From positions 3,224,001 through 3,288,000 of the forward strand of contig NZ_CP024202.1 in the NCBI RefSeq assembly GCF_003932755.1: 64,000 nt of DNA. The letters run 5' to 3'. This document shows, piece by piece, positions 9,170 through 20,899 of the stretch. The stretch comes from Methylomicrobium sp. wino1. GTDB lineage: Bacteria; Pseudomonadota; Gammaproteobacteria; Methylococcales; Methylomonadaceae. Under the pieces are notes generated by a model. It worked only from the letters and a program-made list of their open reading frames with translations. It was not told the DNA's origin and ran no database searches. Position 1 is the stretch's first letter; every line of letters begins with the position of its first letter. A program made the position numbers and the translations under genes.

Positions 9170-9526
9170 CTTCTGTGGTTACCTTCTCAGTCAAGTCTTG
9201 TTGAATTGGGGGCGTCCAAGTATTGGATAGGTCGATTCTTTAGGGGAGATAATTGTCAAAAACTGATTTTAAACCCTTCTTTGTTTAAATTTATGCAAAG
9301 AGGCATTTTTTTATCAAAAGTTCAGTCGCTTTGCCAGAGTCACTAAAATAATCCCAATACTCGACTGGTATTTTGATCGAAGAGTATAGCGATAGCTTTG
9401 CAGTAAGTAAAAATTGTTAATGACCAAATAGCGATAATTTCGTAGAATTAGCACAGTTTTGTCTTTTCTGTAACGGGATGAGTCTTGTGCGGCTCCTCCC
9501 GTTTTGCACATTTGAGGTAGCAGATT
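9170..9526. other. Divergent gap upstream of the PBP gene and carA
   Basis: No gene seen. Just before carA a hairpin can form between ACGGGA (9473-9478) and TCCCGT (9497-9502), with an extra GAG/CTC inner pairing, followed by TTTTG. It could be an attenuator-like leader structure for carAB, but the T-run is short. I found no convincing -35/-10 pair or ArgR/PurR operator by eye. Confidence 0.35.
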
Positions 9527-10660
9527 TTGAGTAAACCCGCATTACTGGTATTGGAGGATGGATCGGTTTTTAATGGCGTATCCATCGGAGTAGATGGTTG
9601 TTCCGTTGGAGAAGTCGTTTTTAACACTTCATTGACCGGATATCAGGAAATATTGAGTGATCCATCTTACGCGCGTCAAATCGTAACATTGACATATCCG
9701 CATATCGGCAACGTAGGTACCAATGCCGAGGATGACGAGTCTTCGAGCGTTTATGCTAGCGGCTTGGTTATTCGAAATTTACCGTTGCAGGCTAGTAATT
9801 GGCGGTGTGAGAAAACCTTGCAGGAATATTTGATCGACCGTGATGTGGTTGCGATTGCCGAGATCGATACGCGTAAACTGACTCGTTTATTACGCGACAA
9901 GGGTGCTCAGCGCGGTGCCGTTATTGCCGGCGATAACCCCGATATCGAGATTGCCAAGAAAGCCATAGCCGCTTTTCCTGGCCTTAAAGGCATGGATTTG
10001 GCCAAAATCGTGACCGTCGAGAAGCCTTATGAATGGACGGAGGACGTTTGGGATCTCGACAAGGGGCATAAAGCAGCTACTAATTTAACCAAGCATGTCG
10101 TCGCTTTTGATTTCGGAATCAAGCGTAATATCCTGAGGCTGCTCGCCAATCGCGGATGCCGAGTTACCGTCGTTCCAGCACAGACACCTGCAGAAGAAGT
10201 CTTGGCAATGAATCCGGACGGCGTATTTTTATCAAACGGCCCCGGCGATCCGGAGCCATGCGAATATGCGATCGACGCGATAAAAACGATTCTTGAGACC
10301 AAAGTTCCTGTATTCGGTATTTGTCTCGGCCATCAGCTATTGGCTTTAGCCAGCGGCGCAATAACCGAAAAAATGAAATTCGGGCATCATGGCGCGAATC
10401 ACCCCGTTCAAGAACTTACGACGGGTCGCGTAATGATCAGCAGTCAAAATCACGGCTTTGCGGTCAACGAAGCGAGTTTGCCGGATCATTTAATCGCGAC
10501 TTTTCGTTCGCTTTTCGATGGCAGTCTACAAGGCATAGAGCGAACCGATTGTCCCGCATTCGGCTTTCAAGGACATCCCGAGGCCAGCCCGGGACCGCAG
10601 GACGTCGAAAGTTTATTCGATCGTTTCGTCGACATGATGAATAAAGCCAAAACGCACTAA
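9527..10660 (+). CDS. carA: Carbamoyl-phosphate synthase small (glutaminase) subunit
   Basis: Cytoplasmic subunit that hydrolyses glutamine and passes ammonia to CarB for carbamoyl phosphate, the shared precursor of arginine and pyrimidines. The N-terminal CPSase domain (about 1-150) is followed by a class I glutamine amidotransferase domain with the nucleophile Cys266 in GICLGHQ and the HPE of the triad in [19 protein letters not shown] is also conserved. The start is TTG with GAGG upstream; no nearby ATG fits the family N-terminus. The 377-residue length is normal, and carB follows after 27 bp. Confidence 0.97.
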   Translation: MSKPALLVLEDGSVFNGVSIGVDGCSVGEVVFNTSLTGYQEILSDPSYARQIVTLTYPHIGNVGTNAEDDESSSVYASGLVIRNLPLQASNWRCEKTLQEYLIDRDVVAIAEIDTRKLTRLLRDKGAQRGAVIAGDNPDIEIAKKAIAAFPGLKGMDLAKIVTVEKPYEWTEDVWDLDKGHKAATNLTKHVVAFDFGIKRNILRLLANRGCRVTVVPAQTPAEEVLAMNPDGVFLSNGPGDPEPCEYAIDAIKTILETKVPVFGICLGHQLLALASGAITEKMKFGHHGANHPVQELTTGRVMISSQNHGFAVNEASLPDHLIATFRSLFDGSLQGIERTDCPAFGFQGHPEASPGPQDVESLFDRFVDMMNKAKTH

Positions 10661-10687
10661 ACCGCCACCGACACAGATTAGTTAAAA

Positions 10688-13600
10688 ATGCCAAAAAGAA
10701 GCGACATAAAATCGATTTTATTATTGGGTGCAGGCCCCATTGTTATCGGACAGGCTTGCGAATTCGATTATTCCGGTACGCAAGCGTGCAAGGCATTGCG
10801 CGAGGAAGGTTACCGAGTCATTCTGGTCAATTCCAACCCCGCGACGATCATGACCGATCCGGATATGGCCGATGCGGTCTATATCGAACCGATTGACTGG
10901 CAAACCGTCGAAAAAATCATTGAAAAAGAGCGTCCCGACGCAATATTACCGACGATGGGCGGGCAGACCGCATTGAATTGTGCGTTAGCGCTCGACAAGC
11001 ACGGCGTCTTGGAAAAATACGGCGTGGAAATGATCGGTGCGACCAAAGAGGCGATCAATAAAGCCGAAGACCGGGAATTATTCAACCAAGCGATGCGCAA
11101 GATTGGCCTGGAAGTCGCGAAATCCAAAACCGCACATACTATGGAAGAAGCGCTGGCGGCGCAACAGGAAGTCGGCTATCCGACTATTATTCGTCCTTCT
11201 TTCACGATGGGCGGTAGCGGAGGCGGTATTGCCTATAACAAGGAAGAATTCATTGAAATTTGCGAGCGCGGATTATATTTGTCGCCGACCAATGAGTTGT
11301 TAATCGAAGAGTCCGTGCTGGGCTGGAAAGAGTTCGAAATGGAAGTTGTGCGTGATTCGAAAGACAATTGCATCATTGTTTGTTCGATCGAAAACTTCGA
11401 CCCGATGGGCGTTCACACCGGCGACTCGATTACTGTCGCCCCGGCGCAAACCTTGACCGATAAAGAATACCAAATATTGCGTAACGTTTCTTTAGCCGTC
11501 TTGCGCGAAATCGGCGTCGATACCGGCGGTTCGAACGTGCAGGTCGCAATCAATCCGGAAAACGGACGCATGGTCATTATCGAAATGAATCCGCGCGTCT
11601 CACGATCGTCCGCCTTGGCATCGAAAGCTACCGGTTTTCCGATTGCGAAGGTCGCGGCGAAACTCGCGGTCGGTTACACATTGGACGAACTGCAAAACGA
11701 AATCACCGGCGGTGCGACACCGGCCTCGTTTGAGCCCACGATCGATTATGTCGTGACCAAGGTGCCTCGATTTACCTTTGAAAAATTCCCGCAAGCCGAC
11801 GATCGACTGACGACACAAATGAAATCGGTCGGCGAAGTCATGGCGATCGGTCGATCGTTTCAGGAGTCACTGCAAAAAGCATTGCGAGGGCTTGAAGTCG
11901 ACAAGACTGGTCTTGATGAAATTATCGATTTGAATGCCGAGGATGCGAAGGAAATTCTGCTTAGAGAAATGCGCCACCCGGGTGCGGAGCGTATATGGTA
12001 CGTCGCCGATGCTTTCCGGAGCGGTATGTCGCTTGAAGAAATACATGATATTTGCAAAATCGACCCCTGGTTTTTGGCGCAAATCGAAGACTTGCTGATT
12101 GCAGAGAAATCGCTGTCAACCAAAACATTGGCGACTTTGGAAGAAGGTGAGCTCTATCGTTTGAAGCGTAAAGGGTTTTCCGATGCTCGGCTGGCAAAAT
12201 TGCTCGATACCAGTGAATCTGAAATTAGAAACGCTCGACATAAAAACAATATCCGTCCGGTTTATAAACGCATAGACTCGTGCGCGGCCGAATTTTCATC
12301 CGATACCGCTTATTTATATTCGAGCTATGATGACGAGTGTGAGGCACGGGTAAGCGATAAGGATAAAATCATTATTCTGGGCGGTGGTCCGAATCGAATC
12401 GGACAGGGCATCGAGTTCGATTATTGCTGCGTGCATGCTGCGCTGGCCTTGCGTGAAGACGGTTATGAAACGATCATGATCAATTGCAACCCGGAAACCG
12501 TTTCGACCGATTTCGACACCTCCGATCGGCTGTATTTCGAGTCGTTGACCTTGGAAGATGTTTTGGAAATCATTCACCTCGAGCAACCGAAGGGCGTGAT
12601 CGTTCAATATGGTGGACAGACTCCGCTGAAATTGGCGCGTGCACTCGAAGCTGCCGGGGCGCCGATTATCGGAACGTCTCCCGATTCGATCGATTTGGCC
12701 GAGGACAGAGAACGCTTCCAAAAATTATTGGAAAGATTGGGCTTGAAACAACCACCCAACGCAACGGCGCGTTCGGTCGAGCAGGCGATTATATCAGCGC
12801 GGGAACTAGGTTATCCGTTGGTGGTCAGACCTTCTTATGTGCTAGGTGGCCGAGCAATGGAAATCGTTGTCAATGAAGAAGGTTTGCAGCGCTACATGAA
12901 AGAGGCCGTCAGTGTTTCGAACGATTCTCCGGTCTTGTTGGACCGTTTTCTCGATGATGCGGTTGAAATGGATGTCGATGCGATTTACGATGGCGAACGG
13001 GTATTGATCGGCGGGTTGATGGAGCATATCGAACAGGCGGGGGTTCATTCAGGTGATTCAGCTTGCTCGATCCCGCCGTACGATTTGCCGGCGGCTATTC
13101 AAAACCAGCTGCGTGAACAAGTTGCCAAAATGGCGGAAGCGCTCGGTGTAAGAGGCTTGATGAACACGCAATTTGCGATTCAAGGTAATGATATTTATGT
13201 GCTTGAAGTGAATCCCCGGGCATCAAGAACGGCGCCGTTCGTTTCCAAAGCAACCGGTTATCCACTGGCCAAAATCGCTGCGCGCTGCATGGTCGGCAAA
13301 TCCTTGGTTGAACAAGGGATTACCGAAGAGCGTATACCCTCGTATTATTCGGTCAAGGAAGCGGTGTTTCCGTTTGTTAAATTCCCTGGTGTCGATCCCT
13401 TATTAGGCCCGGAAATGAAATCGACCGGCGAAGTCATGGGGGTTGGAAAAACTTTTGGGGAAGCATTCGCTAAATCGCAACGTGCCGCCAGCATCGATTT
13501 GAGCCAAAGCGGAAAAGTATTGATCAGTATTCGTGATGCGGATAAGGCTAAATTACCAGAATTGGCTAAAATGCTGGTTGCAAAAGACTATCAAATCGTC

Positions 13601-13915
13601 GCGACTCGAGGGACGGCTAGAGTATTGAAAGAAGCGGGTATTCCTTGCGACGAAGTCTTCAAAGTCAACGAAGGTAGGCCGAATACCGTGGATATGATCA
13701 AAAACGACCAAATTCAATTAGTCGTCAACACCACTGATGGCAAGAAAGCTATTCACGATTCATTCACGATGCGAAGAGAAGCATTGCAGCATCGTGTGAC
13801 TTATTACACCACGATGGCTGGTGCGCGTGCCGCGTGTTATGCATTAGGAGAATTGGCGGCGGGAACCGTGACTAGCTTGCAAGAACTTCACAAAAGCTTA
13901 ATCGATGCCGATTAA
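10688..13915 (+). CDS. carB: Carbamoyl-phosphate synthase large subunit
   Basis: The 1075-residue synthetase subunit has two homologous ATP-grasp halves (about residues 1-400 and 555-930) with an oligomerisation region between them and a C-terminal MGS-like allosteric domain (about 935-1075). Seen motifs include [17 protein letters not shown] at the start of half 1, [15 protein letters not shown] in half 2, and metal-binding [11 protein letters not shown] and [12 protein letters not shown]. The first half makes carboxyphosphate and carbamate; the second phosphorylates carbamate. It supplies argF in this window. Confidence 0.98.
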   Translation: MPKRSDIKSILLLGAGPIVIGQACEFDYSGTQACKALREEGYRVILVNSNPATIMTDPDMADAVYIEPIDWQTVEKIIEKERPDAILPTMGGQTALNCALALDKHGVLEKYGVEMIGATKEAINKAEDRELFNQAMRKIGLEVAKSKTAHTMEEALAAQQEVGYPTIIRPSFTMGGSGGGIAYNKEEFIEICERGLYLSPTNELLIEESVLGWKEFEMEVVRDSKDNCIIVCSIENFDPMGVHTGDSITVAPAQTLTDKEYQILRNVSLAVLREIGVDTGGSNVQVAINPENGRMVIIEMNPRVSRSSALASKATGFPIAKVAAKLAVGYTLDELQNEITGGATPASFEPTIDYVVTKVPRFTFEKFPQADDRLTTQMKSVGEVMAIGRSFQESLQKALRGLEVDKTGLDEIIDLNAEDAKEILLREMRHPGAERIWYVADAFRSGMSLEEIHDICKIDPWFLAQIEDLLIAEKSLSTKTLATLEEGELYRLKRKGFSDARLAKLLDTSESEIRNARHKNNIRPVYKRIDSCAAEFSSDTAYLYSSYDDECEARVSDKDKIIILGGGPNRIGQGIEFDYCCVHAALALREDGYETIMINCNPETVSTDFDTSDRLYFESLTLEDVLEIIHLEQPKGVIVQYGGQTPLKLARALEAAGAPIIGTSPDSIDLAEDRERFQKLLERLGLKQPPNATARSVEQAIISARELGYPLVVRPSYVLGGRAMEIVVNEEGLQRYMKEAVSVSNDSPVLLDRFLDDAVEMDVDAIYDGERVLIGGLMEHIEQAGVHSGDSACSIPPYDLPAAIQNQLREQVAKMAEALGVRGLMNTQFAIQGNDIYVLEVNPRASRTAPFVSKATGYPLAKIAARCMVGKSLVEQGITEERIPSYYSVKEAVFPFVKFPGVDPLLGPEMKSTGEVMGVGKTFGEAFAKSQRAASIDLSQSGKVLISIRDADKAKLPELAKMLVAKDYQIVATRGTARVLKEAGIPCDEVFKVNEGRPNTVDMIKNDQIQLVVNTTDGKKAIHDSFTMRREALQHRVTYYTTMAGARAACYALGELAAGTVTSLQELHKSLIDAD

Positions 13916-14093
13916 TCGCTCTCGTCACTCAGTAAGCTGAAAGACTATCTGTCGGTTTCCATCTTGAGCCGACAATTGTTCTTAAGCGCTACACTGGCTT
14001 ATTGTAACCAGACATAAGCTGACTCAATCCGACTTTTTTACCGGGCAAATTCTTGTTGTCCGGGAACTAAAATAAATTTAAGGAGTTGTATCC

Positions 14094-14570
14094 ATGAATA
14101 AAGTACCTCTAACAGTCACCGGAGCCAAGAAATTACGAGAGGAGTTAGACGAGCTGAAATCGGTGGTGCGTCCCAGAATTATCAAAGCCATTGCTGAAGC
14201 GAGGGAGCACGGAGATTTGAAGGAAAATGCCGAATATCATGCTGCGCGCGAACAGCAGAGTTTTGCTGAGGGACGCATCGCCGAGATTGAAGGCAAGTTG
14301 TCCAATGCCCAAATCATTGATGTCACTAAATTGGATGCAAACGGTAAAGTCGTATTCGGTGCAACCGTTGAAATCGAAGAGCTTCAAAGCGGTGAAACCG
14401 TCACTTATCAAATCGTCGGCGAAGACGAAGCCGATATCAAAGCCGGTCGTATCTCAGTTGGTTCTCCAATAGCCAGAGCCTTGATAGGTAAAGAAGCCGA
14501 GGATGTGGTCATCGTTAAAGCGCCCGGCGGCGATATCGAATACGAAATTCTTTCGATTCAGTATATTTAA
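14094..14570 (+). CDS. greA: Transcription elongation factor GreA
   Basis: A 158-residue protein that rescues backtracked RNA polymerase by stimulating transcript cleavage. The N-terminal coiled coil (about 1-75) contains the conserved tip [13 protein letters not shown] with the acidic residues that enter the polymerase channel. The C-terminal FKBP-like domain has [19 protein letters not shown] precedes the ATG at a normal distance. The carB-greA-yhbY-rlmE-ftsH order is common in gammaproteobacteria. Confidence 0.97.
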   Translation: MNKVPLTVTGAKKLREELDELKSVVRPRIIKAIAEAREHGDLKENAEYHAAREQQSFAEGRIAEIEGKLSNAQIIDVTKLDANGKVVFGATVEIEELQSGETVTYQIVGEDEADIKAGRISVGSPIARALIGKEAEDVVIVKAPGGDIEYEILSIQYI

Positions 14571-14617
14571 CAATCGTTTGAAGCGGTGGGCGGTTTGTGC
14601 GTTGCCCGCCCATGCGC

Positions 14618-14884
14618 TCATTTGTCCGGATTTAGTCGATGAATCACAAGAATCTGGCCTATACTTTGAACAAAGTCGGCTCCGGTTTGAGTGCAAATTT
14701 CCTGTTGTATCCTTTTTCGGTCGTCGCGTTCAGCGCGTATTTTTACTTTGATGAGTTCATGGCTATTGAGTGCAATATTCATTTCATCCAAAACGCCTTG
14801 CGTTAAGCCTGAATGACCTATTATGACAACCGGTTTCAGGCTGTGGGCTTGGGCTTTGAGTTGTTTTCTTTCGGCAGGGGTCAC
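14618..14884 (-). CDS. yhbY: YhbY, RNA-binding ribosome assembly factor
   Basis: An 88-residue CRS1/YhbY-domain protein with a KH-like fold. The RNA-binding GxxG-type loop is GHSGLT, preceded by the family start PAERKQLKAQAHSLKPVV. YhbY associates with pre-50S ribosomal particles in E. coli. The start codon is GTG. It is oriented opposite to greA and rlmE, with 51 bp to the divergent rlmE start, the arrangement seen in E. coli. Confidence 0.93.
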   Translation of the reverse strand: MTPAERKQLKAQAHSLKPVVIIGHSGLTQGVLDEMNIALNSHELIKVKIRAERDDRKRIQQEICTQTGADFVQSIGQILVIHRLNPDK

Positions 14885-14935
14885 TCTGTGTTTCCTTAAC
14901 TATAAATAAAACGCGAATTTTACACGATTTACGAT

Positions 14936-15553
14936 ATGGCACGAAGTAAAAGCAGTAGTCGCTGGTTACAGGAACATTTTCACGACGAATACGTCAAAAT
15001 GGCTCAAGCGCAAGGATGGCGTTCTCGCGCTGTGTTCAAGTTAATTGAAATACAAGAAAAGGACAGCATCATAAAGCCGGGAATGAATGTCGTCGACTTG
15101 GGCGCCGCTCCTGGAGGGTGGTCTCAATATACCCGGCGTATTATCGGGAAAAAAAATAAGATTGTGGCTCTGGACATCTTGCCGATGGAACCCATGGAAA
15201 ATGTCGATTTCATTCATGGCGATTTTCGGGAATTAGCCGTATTGGAACAATTGCAAATCGTATTGGCCGGGGGCACTGTTGATTTGGTCTTGTCGGATAT
15301 GGCGCCGAATATGACCGGGAATAAAGGCGTCGATCAGCCTAATTCGATGTATTTATGCGACCTTGCGCTTGATACCGCGCGCTTGATTTTGAATGGCGGC
15401 GGTTCATTTCTAGTCAAGGTTTTTCAGGGCGAAGGATACGAAAGTTTTCTTAAAGATGTCCGGCAAAGTTTTTCATCGGTTGCGATCAGAAAGCCGAAAG
15501 CCTCCAGACCAAGAAGCAATGAAGTATATATTTTAGGGAAAGGGTTTAAATAA
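14936..15553 (+). CDS. rlmE: 23S rRNA 2'-O-ribose U2552 methyltransferase
   Basis: RlmE/FtsJ/RrmJ, 205 residues, a SAM-dependent methyltransferase acting on U2552 in the A-loop of 23S rRNA late in 50S assembly. The SAM-binding motif is [12 protein letters not shown]. The K-D-K-E catalytic tetrad can be seen as Lys in RAVFKLIEI, Asp in [10 protein letters not shown], Lys in [10 protein letters not shown] and Glu in [11 protein letters not shown]. It lies just upstream of ftsH, its usual neighbour. Confidence 0.97.
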   Translation: MARSKSSSRWLQEHFHDEYVKMAQAQGWRSRAVFKLIEIQEKDSIIKPGMNVVDLGAAPGGWSQYTRRIIGKKNKIVALDILPMEPMENVDFIHGDFRELAVLEQLQIVLAGGTVDLVLSDMAPNMTGNKGVDQPNSMYLCDLALDTARLILNGGGSFLVKVFQGEGYESFLKDVRQSFSSVAIRKPKASRPRSNEVYILGKGFK

Positions 15554-15680
15554 GCTGATTGAGCCACCATGTTAATGAATGAGTATGGCCAAGATCAATA
15601 ACAACGATCAGGAAACCAGATTCCTGATACAATTGCAATGTTTTTAAACCGAGGGCCTGATAAGGTCAGAGGCTAGTAAC

Positions 15681-17609
15681 TTGAATGATATGTTAAAAAA
15701 TGTAATTTTATGGGTTGTCATCGCTGTCGTATTGATGTCGGTATTCAACAATTTCGCTCCGCGTGGAGACCGCGGCGAACTTTCGCTGACTTATACGCAG
15801 TTCATACAAGCGGTTAAAATGGGGCAGGTTCAACAGGTTTCAATCGATGACAATGTCGTCAAGGGAAAAATGCAAACCGGCGAGACATTTCGCACCTATG
15901 CGCCGAACGATCCGCATTTAGTCGATGACTTGCTCGAGGGTGGAGTCGACATCAAAGCACTGCCACCCGAACAACCTTCCTTCTTGATGCAGCTTCTGGT
16001 CTCATTTGGACCTATTTTGTTATTGATTGCGGTTTGGGTCTTTTTTATGCGTCAAATGCAAGGCGGAGGCGCCGGTGGCAGAGGAGCCATGTCTTTTGGT
16101 AAAAGTAAGGCGCGTATGCTTGAGGAAGACCAGATTAAGGTGACATTCTCCGATGTTGCAGGATGTGACGAAGCCAAGGATGAAGTTGCCGAAATGGTCG
16201 ATTTTCTAAAGGATCCCGCTAAATATCAAAAACTCGGCGGAAAAATTCCGCGAGGCGCATTGATGGTAGGTCCGCCCGGCACCGGTAAAACGTTATTGGC
16301 TAGGGCCATTGCCGGCGAAGCAAAAGTGCCGTTCTTCACTATCTCCGGTTCCGATTTTGTCGAAATGTTTGTAGGTGTCGGCGCGTCCCGAGTGCGTGAT
16401 ATGTTCGAGCAGGCAAAAAAACATGCGCCCTGCATTATCTTTATCGATGAGATCGATGCGGTTGGCCGCCAACGCGGCGCTGGATTAGGCGGCGGACATG
16501 ATGAACGCGAACAAACCTTAAATCAGTTGTTGGTTGAGATGGACGGTTTTGAAGGAAACGAAGGGGTTATTGTGATCGCCGCGACCAACCGTCCGGATGT
16601 ATTGGATAAAGCTTTGTTACGTCCCGGAAGATTCGATCGCCAAGTTACGGTCGGTTTACCCGATGTGAAAGGTAGGGAGCAAATTCTGAATGTTCACATG
16701 AAGAAAGTTCCTGCTGCCGATGATGTTGTGATCAAATATATAGCGCAAGGGACGCCCGGTTTTTCCGGTGCGGATTTGGCTAATCTGGTTAACGAAGCCG
16801 CCTTGTGTGCCGCTCGAGCCAACAAGCGATTGATCAGTATGGTCGACTTGGAAAAAGCGAAAGACAAGATTATCATGGGCGCGGAACGTCGCTCGATGGT
16901 GATGAGCGAAAAAGAGAAGAAAATGACGGCTTATCATGAAGCCGGGCATGCCATTGTCGGTCGTTTGGTGCCTGACCACGATCCCGTCTACAAGGTGAGT
17001 ATCATGCCTCGTGGGCGTGCCTTGGGTGTGACGATGTTTCTTCCCGAAGCTGATCAGTACAGCATTAGTAAACGTAAACTCGACAGCATGATTTCGAGTC
17101 TGTATGGCGGACGAATTGCCGAGGAAATGATTTTCGGTTGGGAGGAAGTCAGCACTGGCGCATCCAATGATATCGAGCGTGCGACCGAGTTAGCCAGAAA
17201 CATGGTCACGAAATGGGGCTTGTCGCAACGTCTCGGTCCTTTGGCTTACAGCGAAGAAGAAGGCGAGGTGTTTCTTGGTCGGTCTGTTACACAACATAAG
17301 TCGGTTGCCGAGGAAACTTCGCACACGATCGACGAAGAAATTCGCTCGATCATTGATAAGAACTACGAGCGTGCGGAAAAAATTCTAAAAGAAAACGAAG
17401 ATATTTTACATGCGATGGCCGACGCTTTGGTGAAGTATGAAACGATCGATAAAGCACAGCTCGACGATTTGTTGGCAAGGAAACCGGTTAGACCACCCCA
17501 AGGCTGGGAAGATCCATCGCCACCGCAAGGCGGTGCTAAAGTAGACAGTCGAGTCGATGCTAAAAATTCCGAACCGCCTTTAGGGGATACTGCCGAACAA
17601 GGCCAATAA
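15681..17609 (+). CDS. ftsH: ATP-dependent zinc metalloprotease FtsH
   Basis: Membrane-anchored AAA+ protease (642 residues) that removes misassembled membrane proteins and unstable regulators. Two transmembrane helices (about 5-22 and 97-117) frame a periplasmic domain. The AAA module has Walker A GPPGTGKT, Walker [12 protein letters not shown] and the second region of homology with its Arg fingers. The peptidase domain has the zinc motif HEAGH and a downstream metal ligand Asp in [13 protein letters not shown] keep the TTG start at 15681 because AGAGG lies about 8 bp upstream; an ATG three codons later is possible. A strong terminator follows. Confidence 0.97.
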   Translation: MNDMLKNVILWVVIAVVLMSVFNNFAPRGDRGELSLTYTQFIQAVKMGQVQQVSIDDNVVKGKMQTGETFRTYAPNDPHLVDDLLEGGVDIKALPPEQPSFLMQLLVSFGPILLLIAVWVFFMRQMQGGGAGGRGAMSFGKSKARMLEEDQIKVTFSDVAGCDEAKDEVAEMVDFLKDPAKYQKLGGKIPRGALMVGPPGTGKTLLARAIAGEAKVPFFTISGSDFVEMFVGVGASRVRDMFEQAKKHAPCIIFIDEIDAVGRQRGAGLGGGHDEREQTLNQLLVEMDGFEGNEGVIVIAATNRPDVLDKALLRPGRFDRQVTVGLPDVKGREQILNVHMKKVPAADDVVIKYIAQGTPGFSGADLANLVNEAALCAARANKRLISMVDLEKAKDKIIMGAERRSMVMSEKEKKMTAYHEAGHAIVGRLVPDHDPVYKVSIMPRGRALGVTMFLPEADQYSISKRKLDSMISSLYGGRIAEEMIFGWEEVSTGASNDIERATELARNMVTKWGLSQRLGPLAYSEEEGEVFLGRSVTQHKSVAEETSHTIDEEIRSIIDKNYERAEKILKENEDILHAMADALVKYETIDKAQLDDLLARKPVRPPQGWEDPSPPQGGAKVDSRVDAKNSEPPLGDTAEQGQ

Positions 17610-17628
17610 TCTTCTCGGAAGTAATTGA

Positions 17629-17660
17629 AAAGGAGAGCCGGTGCCGACTCTCCTTTTTTA
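17629..17660 (+). terminator. Intrinsic terminator after ftsH
   Basis: AAGGAGAG pairs with CTCTCCTT, with an inner CGG/CCG pairing, followed by TTTTTTATTTTTT. It separates ftsH from glmM. Confidence 0.9.
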
Positions 17661-17713
17661 TTTTTTGGAAACAAGCATGCTTTTTAACCAACAAATAATA
17701 AACGGGCTTGAAG

Positions 17714-19057
17714 ATGAAGGAAAAAAAATATTTTGGAACCGATGGTATCAGAGGAAAAGTAGGTGAATATCCAATAACGGCTGACTTTTTGCTCAAATTA
17801 GGTTGGGCAACCGGTCGGGTCTTCGCGAATGAAGGGCACGGCTTCGTATTGGTCGGAAAAGATACACGAATTTCAGGATACATGTTCGAATCGGCGCTCG
17901 AAGCGGGATTGACTGCGGCAGGTGTCGATACGCGTTTATTGGGGCCGATGCCGACACCGGGCGTTGCCTATTTGACGCGAACTTTACGTGCCCAGGCGGG
18001 TATCGTCATCAGTGCGTCACATAATCCATACTACGATAACGGCATTAAGTTTTTTTCGGTTGAAGGAACGAAACTGCCCGATTCAATGGAGAAAAAAATA
18101 GAGTATTACCTTGATTCTCCGATGACGACGGTCGAGTCGTCGAAGTTGGGAAAAGCCAATCGTGTTGGAGATGCGGCAGGCCGGTATATAGAATTTTGTA
18201 AAAGTACGATTCCGACTTGGATGGACTTTAACGGTCTAAGAATCGTGGTCGATTGTGCCAATGGCGCGACCTATCATATCGCGCCGCACGTTTTCAGCGA
18301 AGTAGGGGCTGAAGTCGTTACGATCGGCGCCGAACCGGATGGGCTGAATATCAACGAAGAGTGCGGGGCCACGAAGACTGAAAAATTGGTTTCCACGGTT
18401 CTTGCCTATCGGGCCGACTTCGGTATTGCGCTCGACGGTGATGGAGACCGGTTGATCATGGTCGATCATAAGGGAGAAATAGTTGATGGCGACGAATTAA
18501 TTTATATCATCGCTAAATCGAGATTAAATGCAGGAGCCCTAAAAGGTCCGGTGATAGGTACCTTAATGACTAATCTCGGTATGGAACATGCGCTAAAAAG
18601 CTTAGGCATCGAGTTGTTTCGAGCTAAGGTTGGAGACCGCTATGTCATGGAAATGCTCGAAGAGAAGAAAGGTATCTTAGGAGGCGAAAATTCGGGACAT
18701 ATCATCTGTTTAGACAGAACGACTACCGGCGACGGTATCGTGGCGGCGTTACAAATCATGGCCGAAATGAAATCCAGCGGAAAGACGCTGCAGGAGCTTA
18801 GGTCCGGGGTACGCATGTATCCTCAAGTTCTAATTAACCTGAGAACCGACATCAAAATCAATCCCGATAATCACGAAAAAATACAGAAAGCGGTTAAGGA
18901 TGTCGAAAAAATATTGGGTACTAATGGTCGAGTCTTGTTGAGGGCATCCGGAACCGAGCCGTTGATTCGTGTAATGGTAGAAGGAGTCGATGAGGCGTTG
19001 GTGAATAAATGCGCCAATCAATTAGCGGATGAGGTCAAGAAAGCAATCGATGCTTGA
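17714..19057 (+). CDS. glmM: Phosphoglucosamine mutase
   Basis: Converts glucosamine-6-phosphate to glucosamine-1-phosphate for UDP-GlcNAc and thus for peptidoglycan and LPS. The protein starts [10 protein letters not shown]; the phosphoserine loop is [12 protein letters not shown], the metal site is LDGDGDR, and the sugar-phosphate loop is [13 protein letters not shown] chose the ATG at 17714, giving 447 residues and a spacing of about 7 bp from GGG; a TTG two codons earlier is possible. In many gammaproteobacteria folP lies between ftsH and glmM; it is absent here. Confidence 0.96.
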   Translation: MKEKKYFGTDGIRGKVGEYPITADFLLKLGWATGRVFANEGHGFVLVGKDTRISGYMFESALEAGLTAAGVDTRLLGPMPTPGVAYLTRTLRAQAGIVISASHNPYYDNGIKFFSVEGTKLPDSMEKKIEYYLDSPMTTVESSKLGKANRVGDAAGRYIEFCKSTIPTWMDFNGLRIVVDCANGATYHIAPHVFSEVGAEVVTIGAEPDGLNINEECGATKTEKLVSTVLAYRADFGIALDGDGDRLIMVDHKGEIVDGDELIYIIAKSRLNAGALKGPVIGTLMTNLGMEHALKSLGIELFRAKVGDRYVMEMLEEKKGILGGENSGHIICLDRTTTGDGIVAALQIMAEMKSSGKTLQELRSGVRMYPQVLINLRTDIKINPDNHEKIQKAVKDVEKILGTNGRVLLRASGTEPLIRVMVEGVDEALVNKCANQLADEVKKAIDA

Positions 19058-19116
19058 ACAAGTTTCGATAAGCATATATCATACGCAGCTTAATTTTGGA
19101 TGGTGAGGGAGAAATT

Positions 19117-19866
19117 ATGCGTCAAACACTCGTGGCTGGAAACTGGAAAATGAATGGCTCTAAAGCGGCCACAGAATCGTTATGCAAAGCCATTATTGCC
19201 GGACTTAACTCATCCGATACCGGAATCGTAGTTTGTGTTCCTTATGTCTATTTAGCCGATGCGGCCAAATTAACGGAAGGTACTCCTCTTGATCTTGGCG
19301 CACAAAATGTCGCCGATCAAAGTTCAGGCGCATTTACCGGAGAAATCTCAGCATCCATGCTGAATGAATTTAATTGCAAATATGCGATCGTCGGTCACTC
19401 CGAGCGTAGAACTTATTACGGCGACACCAACGAGTCAGTCGCTTCAAGATATTCTCAAGCGCAACAACAAGGGATCATTCCTATATTGTGTGTTGGCGAA
19501 ACATTAGAACAACGTGAAAGTGATCAAACGTTTAGCGTCATCGATGAACAACTCGATGCGGTTTTAAGTGCCGCAGGCATCGAATCATTCAGTAAAGCAG
19601 TCATTGCCTATGAGCCGGTATGGGCTATCGGTACAGGAAGAACTGCCTCTGACGAGCAAGCGCAAGAAGTACATCAGTATATTCGCCAAAAGTTTGCTGC
19701 TAAAAATCAAGCGATATCCGACCAACTGCAAATTTTGTATGGCGGCAGTGTTAAGCCGGACAACGCTAAAGGTTTATTTTCAATGCCTGATATCGACGGC
19801 GGATTAATCGGCGGCGCATCATTGGATGCCGAAGGCTTTTTGAAAATATATAGCGCATCTAAATAA
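19117..19866 (+). CDS. tpiA: Triosephosphate isomerase
   Basis: A 249-residue TIM-barrel glycolytic enzyme interconverting dihydroxyacetone phosphate and glyceraldehyde-3-phosphate. Catalytic residues are visible: Asn and Lys in GNWKMNGS, His in VGHSERR, and Glu in AYEPVWAIGTG; the phosphate loop is YGGSVKPDN. The ATG at 19117 is preceded by GAGGGAG at a good distance and begins the family sequence MRQTLVAGNWK; an upstream in-frame TTG would add only a non-conserved leader. secG follows 24 bp later. Confidence 0.97.
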   Translation: MRQTLVAGNWKMNGSKAATESLCKAIIAGLNSSDTGIVVCVPYVYLADAAKLTEGTPLDLGAQNVADQSSGAFTGEISASMLNEFNCKYAIVGHSERRTYYGDTNESVASRYSQAQQQGIIPILCVGETLEQRESDQTFSVIDEQLDAVLSAAGIESFSKAVIAYEPVWAIGTGRTASDEQAQEVHQYIRQKFAAKNQAISDQLQILYGGSVKPDNAKGLFSMPDIDGGLIGGASLDAEGFLKIYSASK

Positions 19867-19890
19867 TCACAGCTAAATAACCATAATAAT

Positions 19891-20304
19891 ATGTATCAAG
19901 TTATCATAGTCATTCATGTATTATTCGGACTGGGTGTTATCGGTCTAGTATTAATGCAGCAAGGCAAAGGTGCCGATGCCGGTGCCGCATTCGGAAGCGG
20001 TGCATCGGGAACTTTATTCGGTGCACAAGGCTCGGCTTCGTTTTTATCGAGAACCACTGCAGTTTTAGCGACTTTGTTCTTTGTGACAAGTCTTTCTCTT
20101 GCCATGTTGAGTGGTGGTAGTAAAACCGTAAAAGACTTTTTTGATGACGCAGAAACCGAAGAAGCTTTCGATATACCGTTAATGAGTAAAGAAGCTGCAC
20201 CGGTTGCCGTCCCCTCCATATCAGCCGAAACACCTGCTATCGAGGAAGAAGCAAAAACCGTTGAGGCAAAAGAACAGCAGCCGGCAGACGAAATAAACGA
20301 ATAA
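19891..20304 (+). CDS. secG: Preprotein translocase subunit SecG
   Basis: A 137-residue inner-membrane subunit of SecYEG. It has two transmembrane helices (about 3-22 and 53-73) around the conserved cytoplasmic loop with [18 protein letters not shown]. The C-terminal half is a long acidic, Glu-rich tail, longer than the 110-residue E. coli protein, with no recognisable domain. The tpiA-secG-tRNA-Leu order is classic for gammaproteobacteria. Confidence 0.95.
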   Translation: MYQVIIVIHVLFGLGVIGLVLMQQGKGADAGAAFGSGASGTLFGAQGSASFLSRTTAVLATLFFVTSLSLAMLSGGSKTVKDFFDDAETEEAFDIPLMSKEAAPVAVPSISAETPAIEEEAKTVEAKEQQPADEINE

Positions 20305-20315
20305 AAAAACTATCA

Positions 20316-20400
20316 GCCGATGTGGTGAAATTGGTAGACACGCCATCTTGAGGGGGTGGTGACGCAAGTCGTGCCGGTTCAAGTCCGGCCATCGGCACCA
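20316..20400 (+). tRNA. tRNA-Leu (anticodon GAG)
   Basis: An 85-base tRNA including encoded CCA. Acceptor GCCGATG pairs with CATCGGC; the anticodon stem CCATC/GGTGG encloses TTGAGGG, giving anticodon GAG; a long variable arm typical of class II tRNAs and the T-arm GGTTCAAGTCC are present. It follows secG as in many gammaproteobacteria. Confidence 0.97.
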
Positions 20401-20434
20401 AATTATAAAACCAAGTCGTAACATACGACACCAT

Positions 20435-20468
20435 AACCCGTAAGCCGCATGGCTTAGCGGGTTTTTTT
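20435..20468 (+). terminator. Intrinsic terminator after tRNA-Leu
   Basis: AACCCG pairs with CGGGTT and TAAGCC with GGCTTA around a GCAT loop, with one bulged G, then TTTTTTT. It ends the tpiA-secG-tRNA unit. A second small hairpin, GTCGTA/TACGAC, lies just before it (20415-20429). Confidence 0.9.
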
Positions 20469-20662
20469 ATGTCCAAAGAATCTTATAAAGGACAGTAACA
20501 TTCAACGTTTTAAGCAGTAACTTTGTCGGTAACGTTTTTCAGTATAAAAAAGCAACTGCATTTCGCCGATTTAACTAACAAGTGCAATTCATTTTAAGTG
20601 ATCAAGAAGAGGGCAACTGTTATAGTGACTCCCCTCTCAATTCAACCAAAGATGGATAAGCG

Positions 20663-20800
20663 ATGGCTTACTACATCAGTTGATCGAAGCACAAAGATAC
20701 CGGATTGCCCCAGTATTGAAAGCGGGACACGCCGAGATATCAAAGACCACGATAGCCGTGAGTTATACCTATCGCATATCAAATATCGTCATTAGCGTAT
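20663..20800 (+). pseudogene. Degraded IS30-family transposase N-terminus
   Basis: After ATGGCTTACTA, an apparent one-base loss shifts into a frame reading HQLIEAQRYRIAPVLKAGH. This resembles the helix-turn-helix start of IS30 transposases (HLTxxERYxIxxLLKxG). A neighbouring frame then shows SREL, as in the STISREL part of that domain. No catalytic DDE region remains. It is a short relic in an 800-bp gap after tRNA-Leu. Confidence 0.5.
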
Positions 20801-20865
20801 GGAAGCGTCGTGTTGTTAGACGAATATTTGCGCCTCGCCTCCTGCTGAATTACTGGGAAGTAATG

Positions 20866-20899
20866 AAGGCAGAAAAATGTAGGAGCATTTTTCTGCCTT
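20866..20899. repeat. Perfect 14-bp inverted repeat
   Basis: AAGGCAGAAAAATG and CATTTTTCTGCCTT form a perfect stem with loop TAGGAG. The loop resembles the CAGGAG centre of the dispersed repeats at 3431, 26754 and 33212, so this may be a distant relative. The rest of the gap (20900-21280) holds one small hairpin, CCCCCTT/AAGGGGG near 21,005-21,025, and no gene that I can support. Confidence 0.55.

Noticed and set aside
9473-9506. carAB leader attenuator
   Set aside because: The hairpin is interrupted and followed by only four T, with no leader peptide seen; kept only as a note on the gap.
14587-14610. GGGCGG/CCGCCC hairpin between greA and yhbY as a bidirectional terminator
   Set aside because: It lacks a T-run on either strand.
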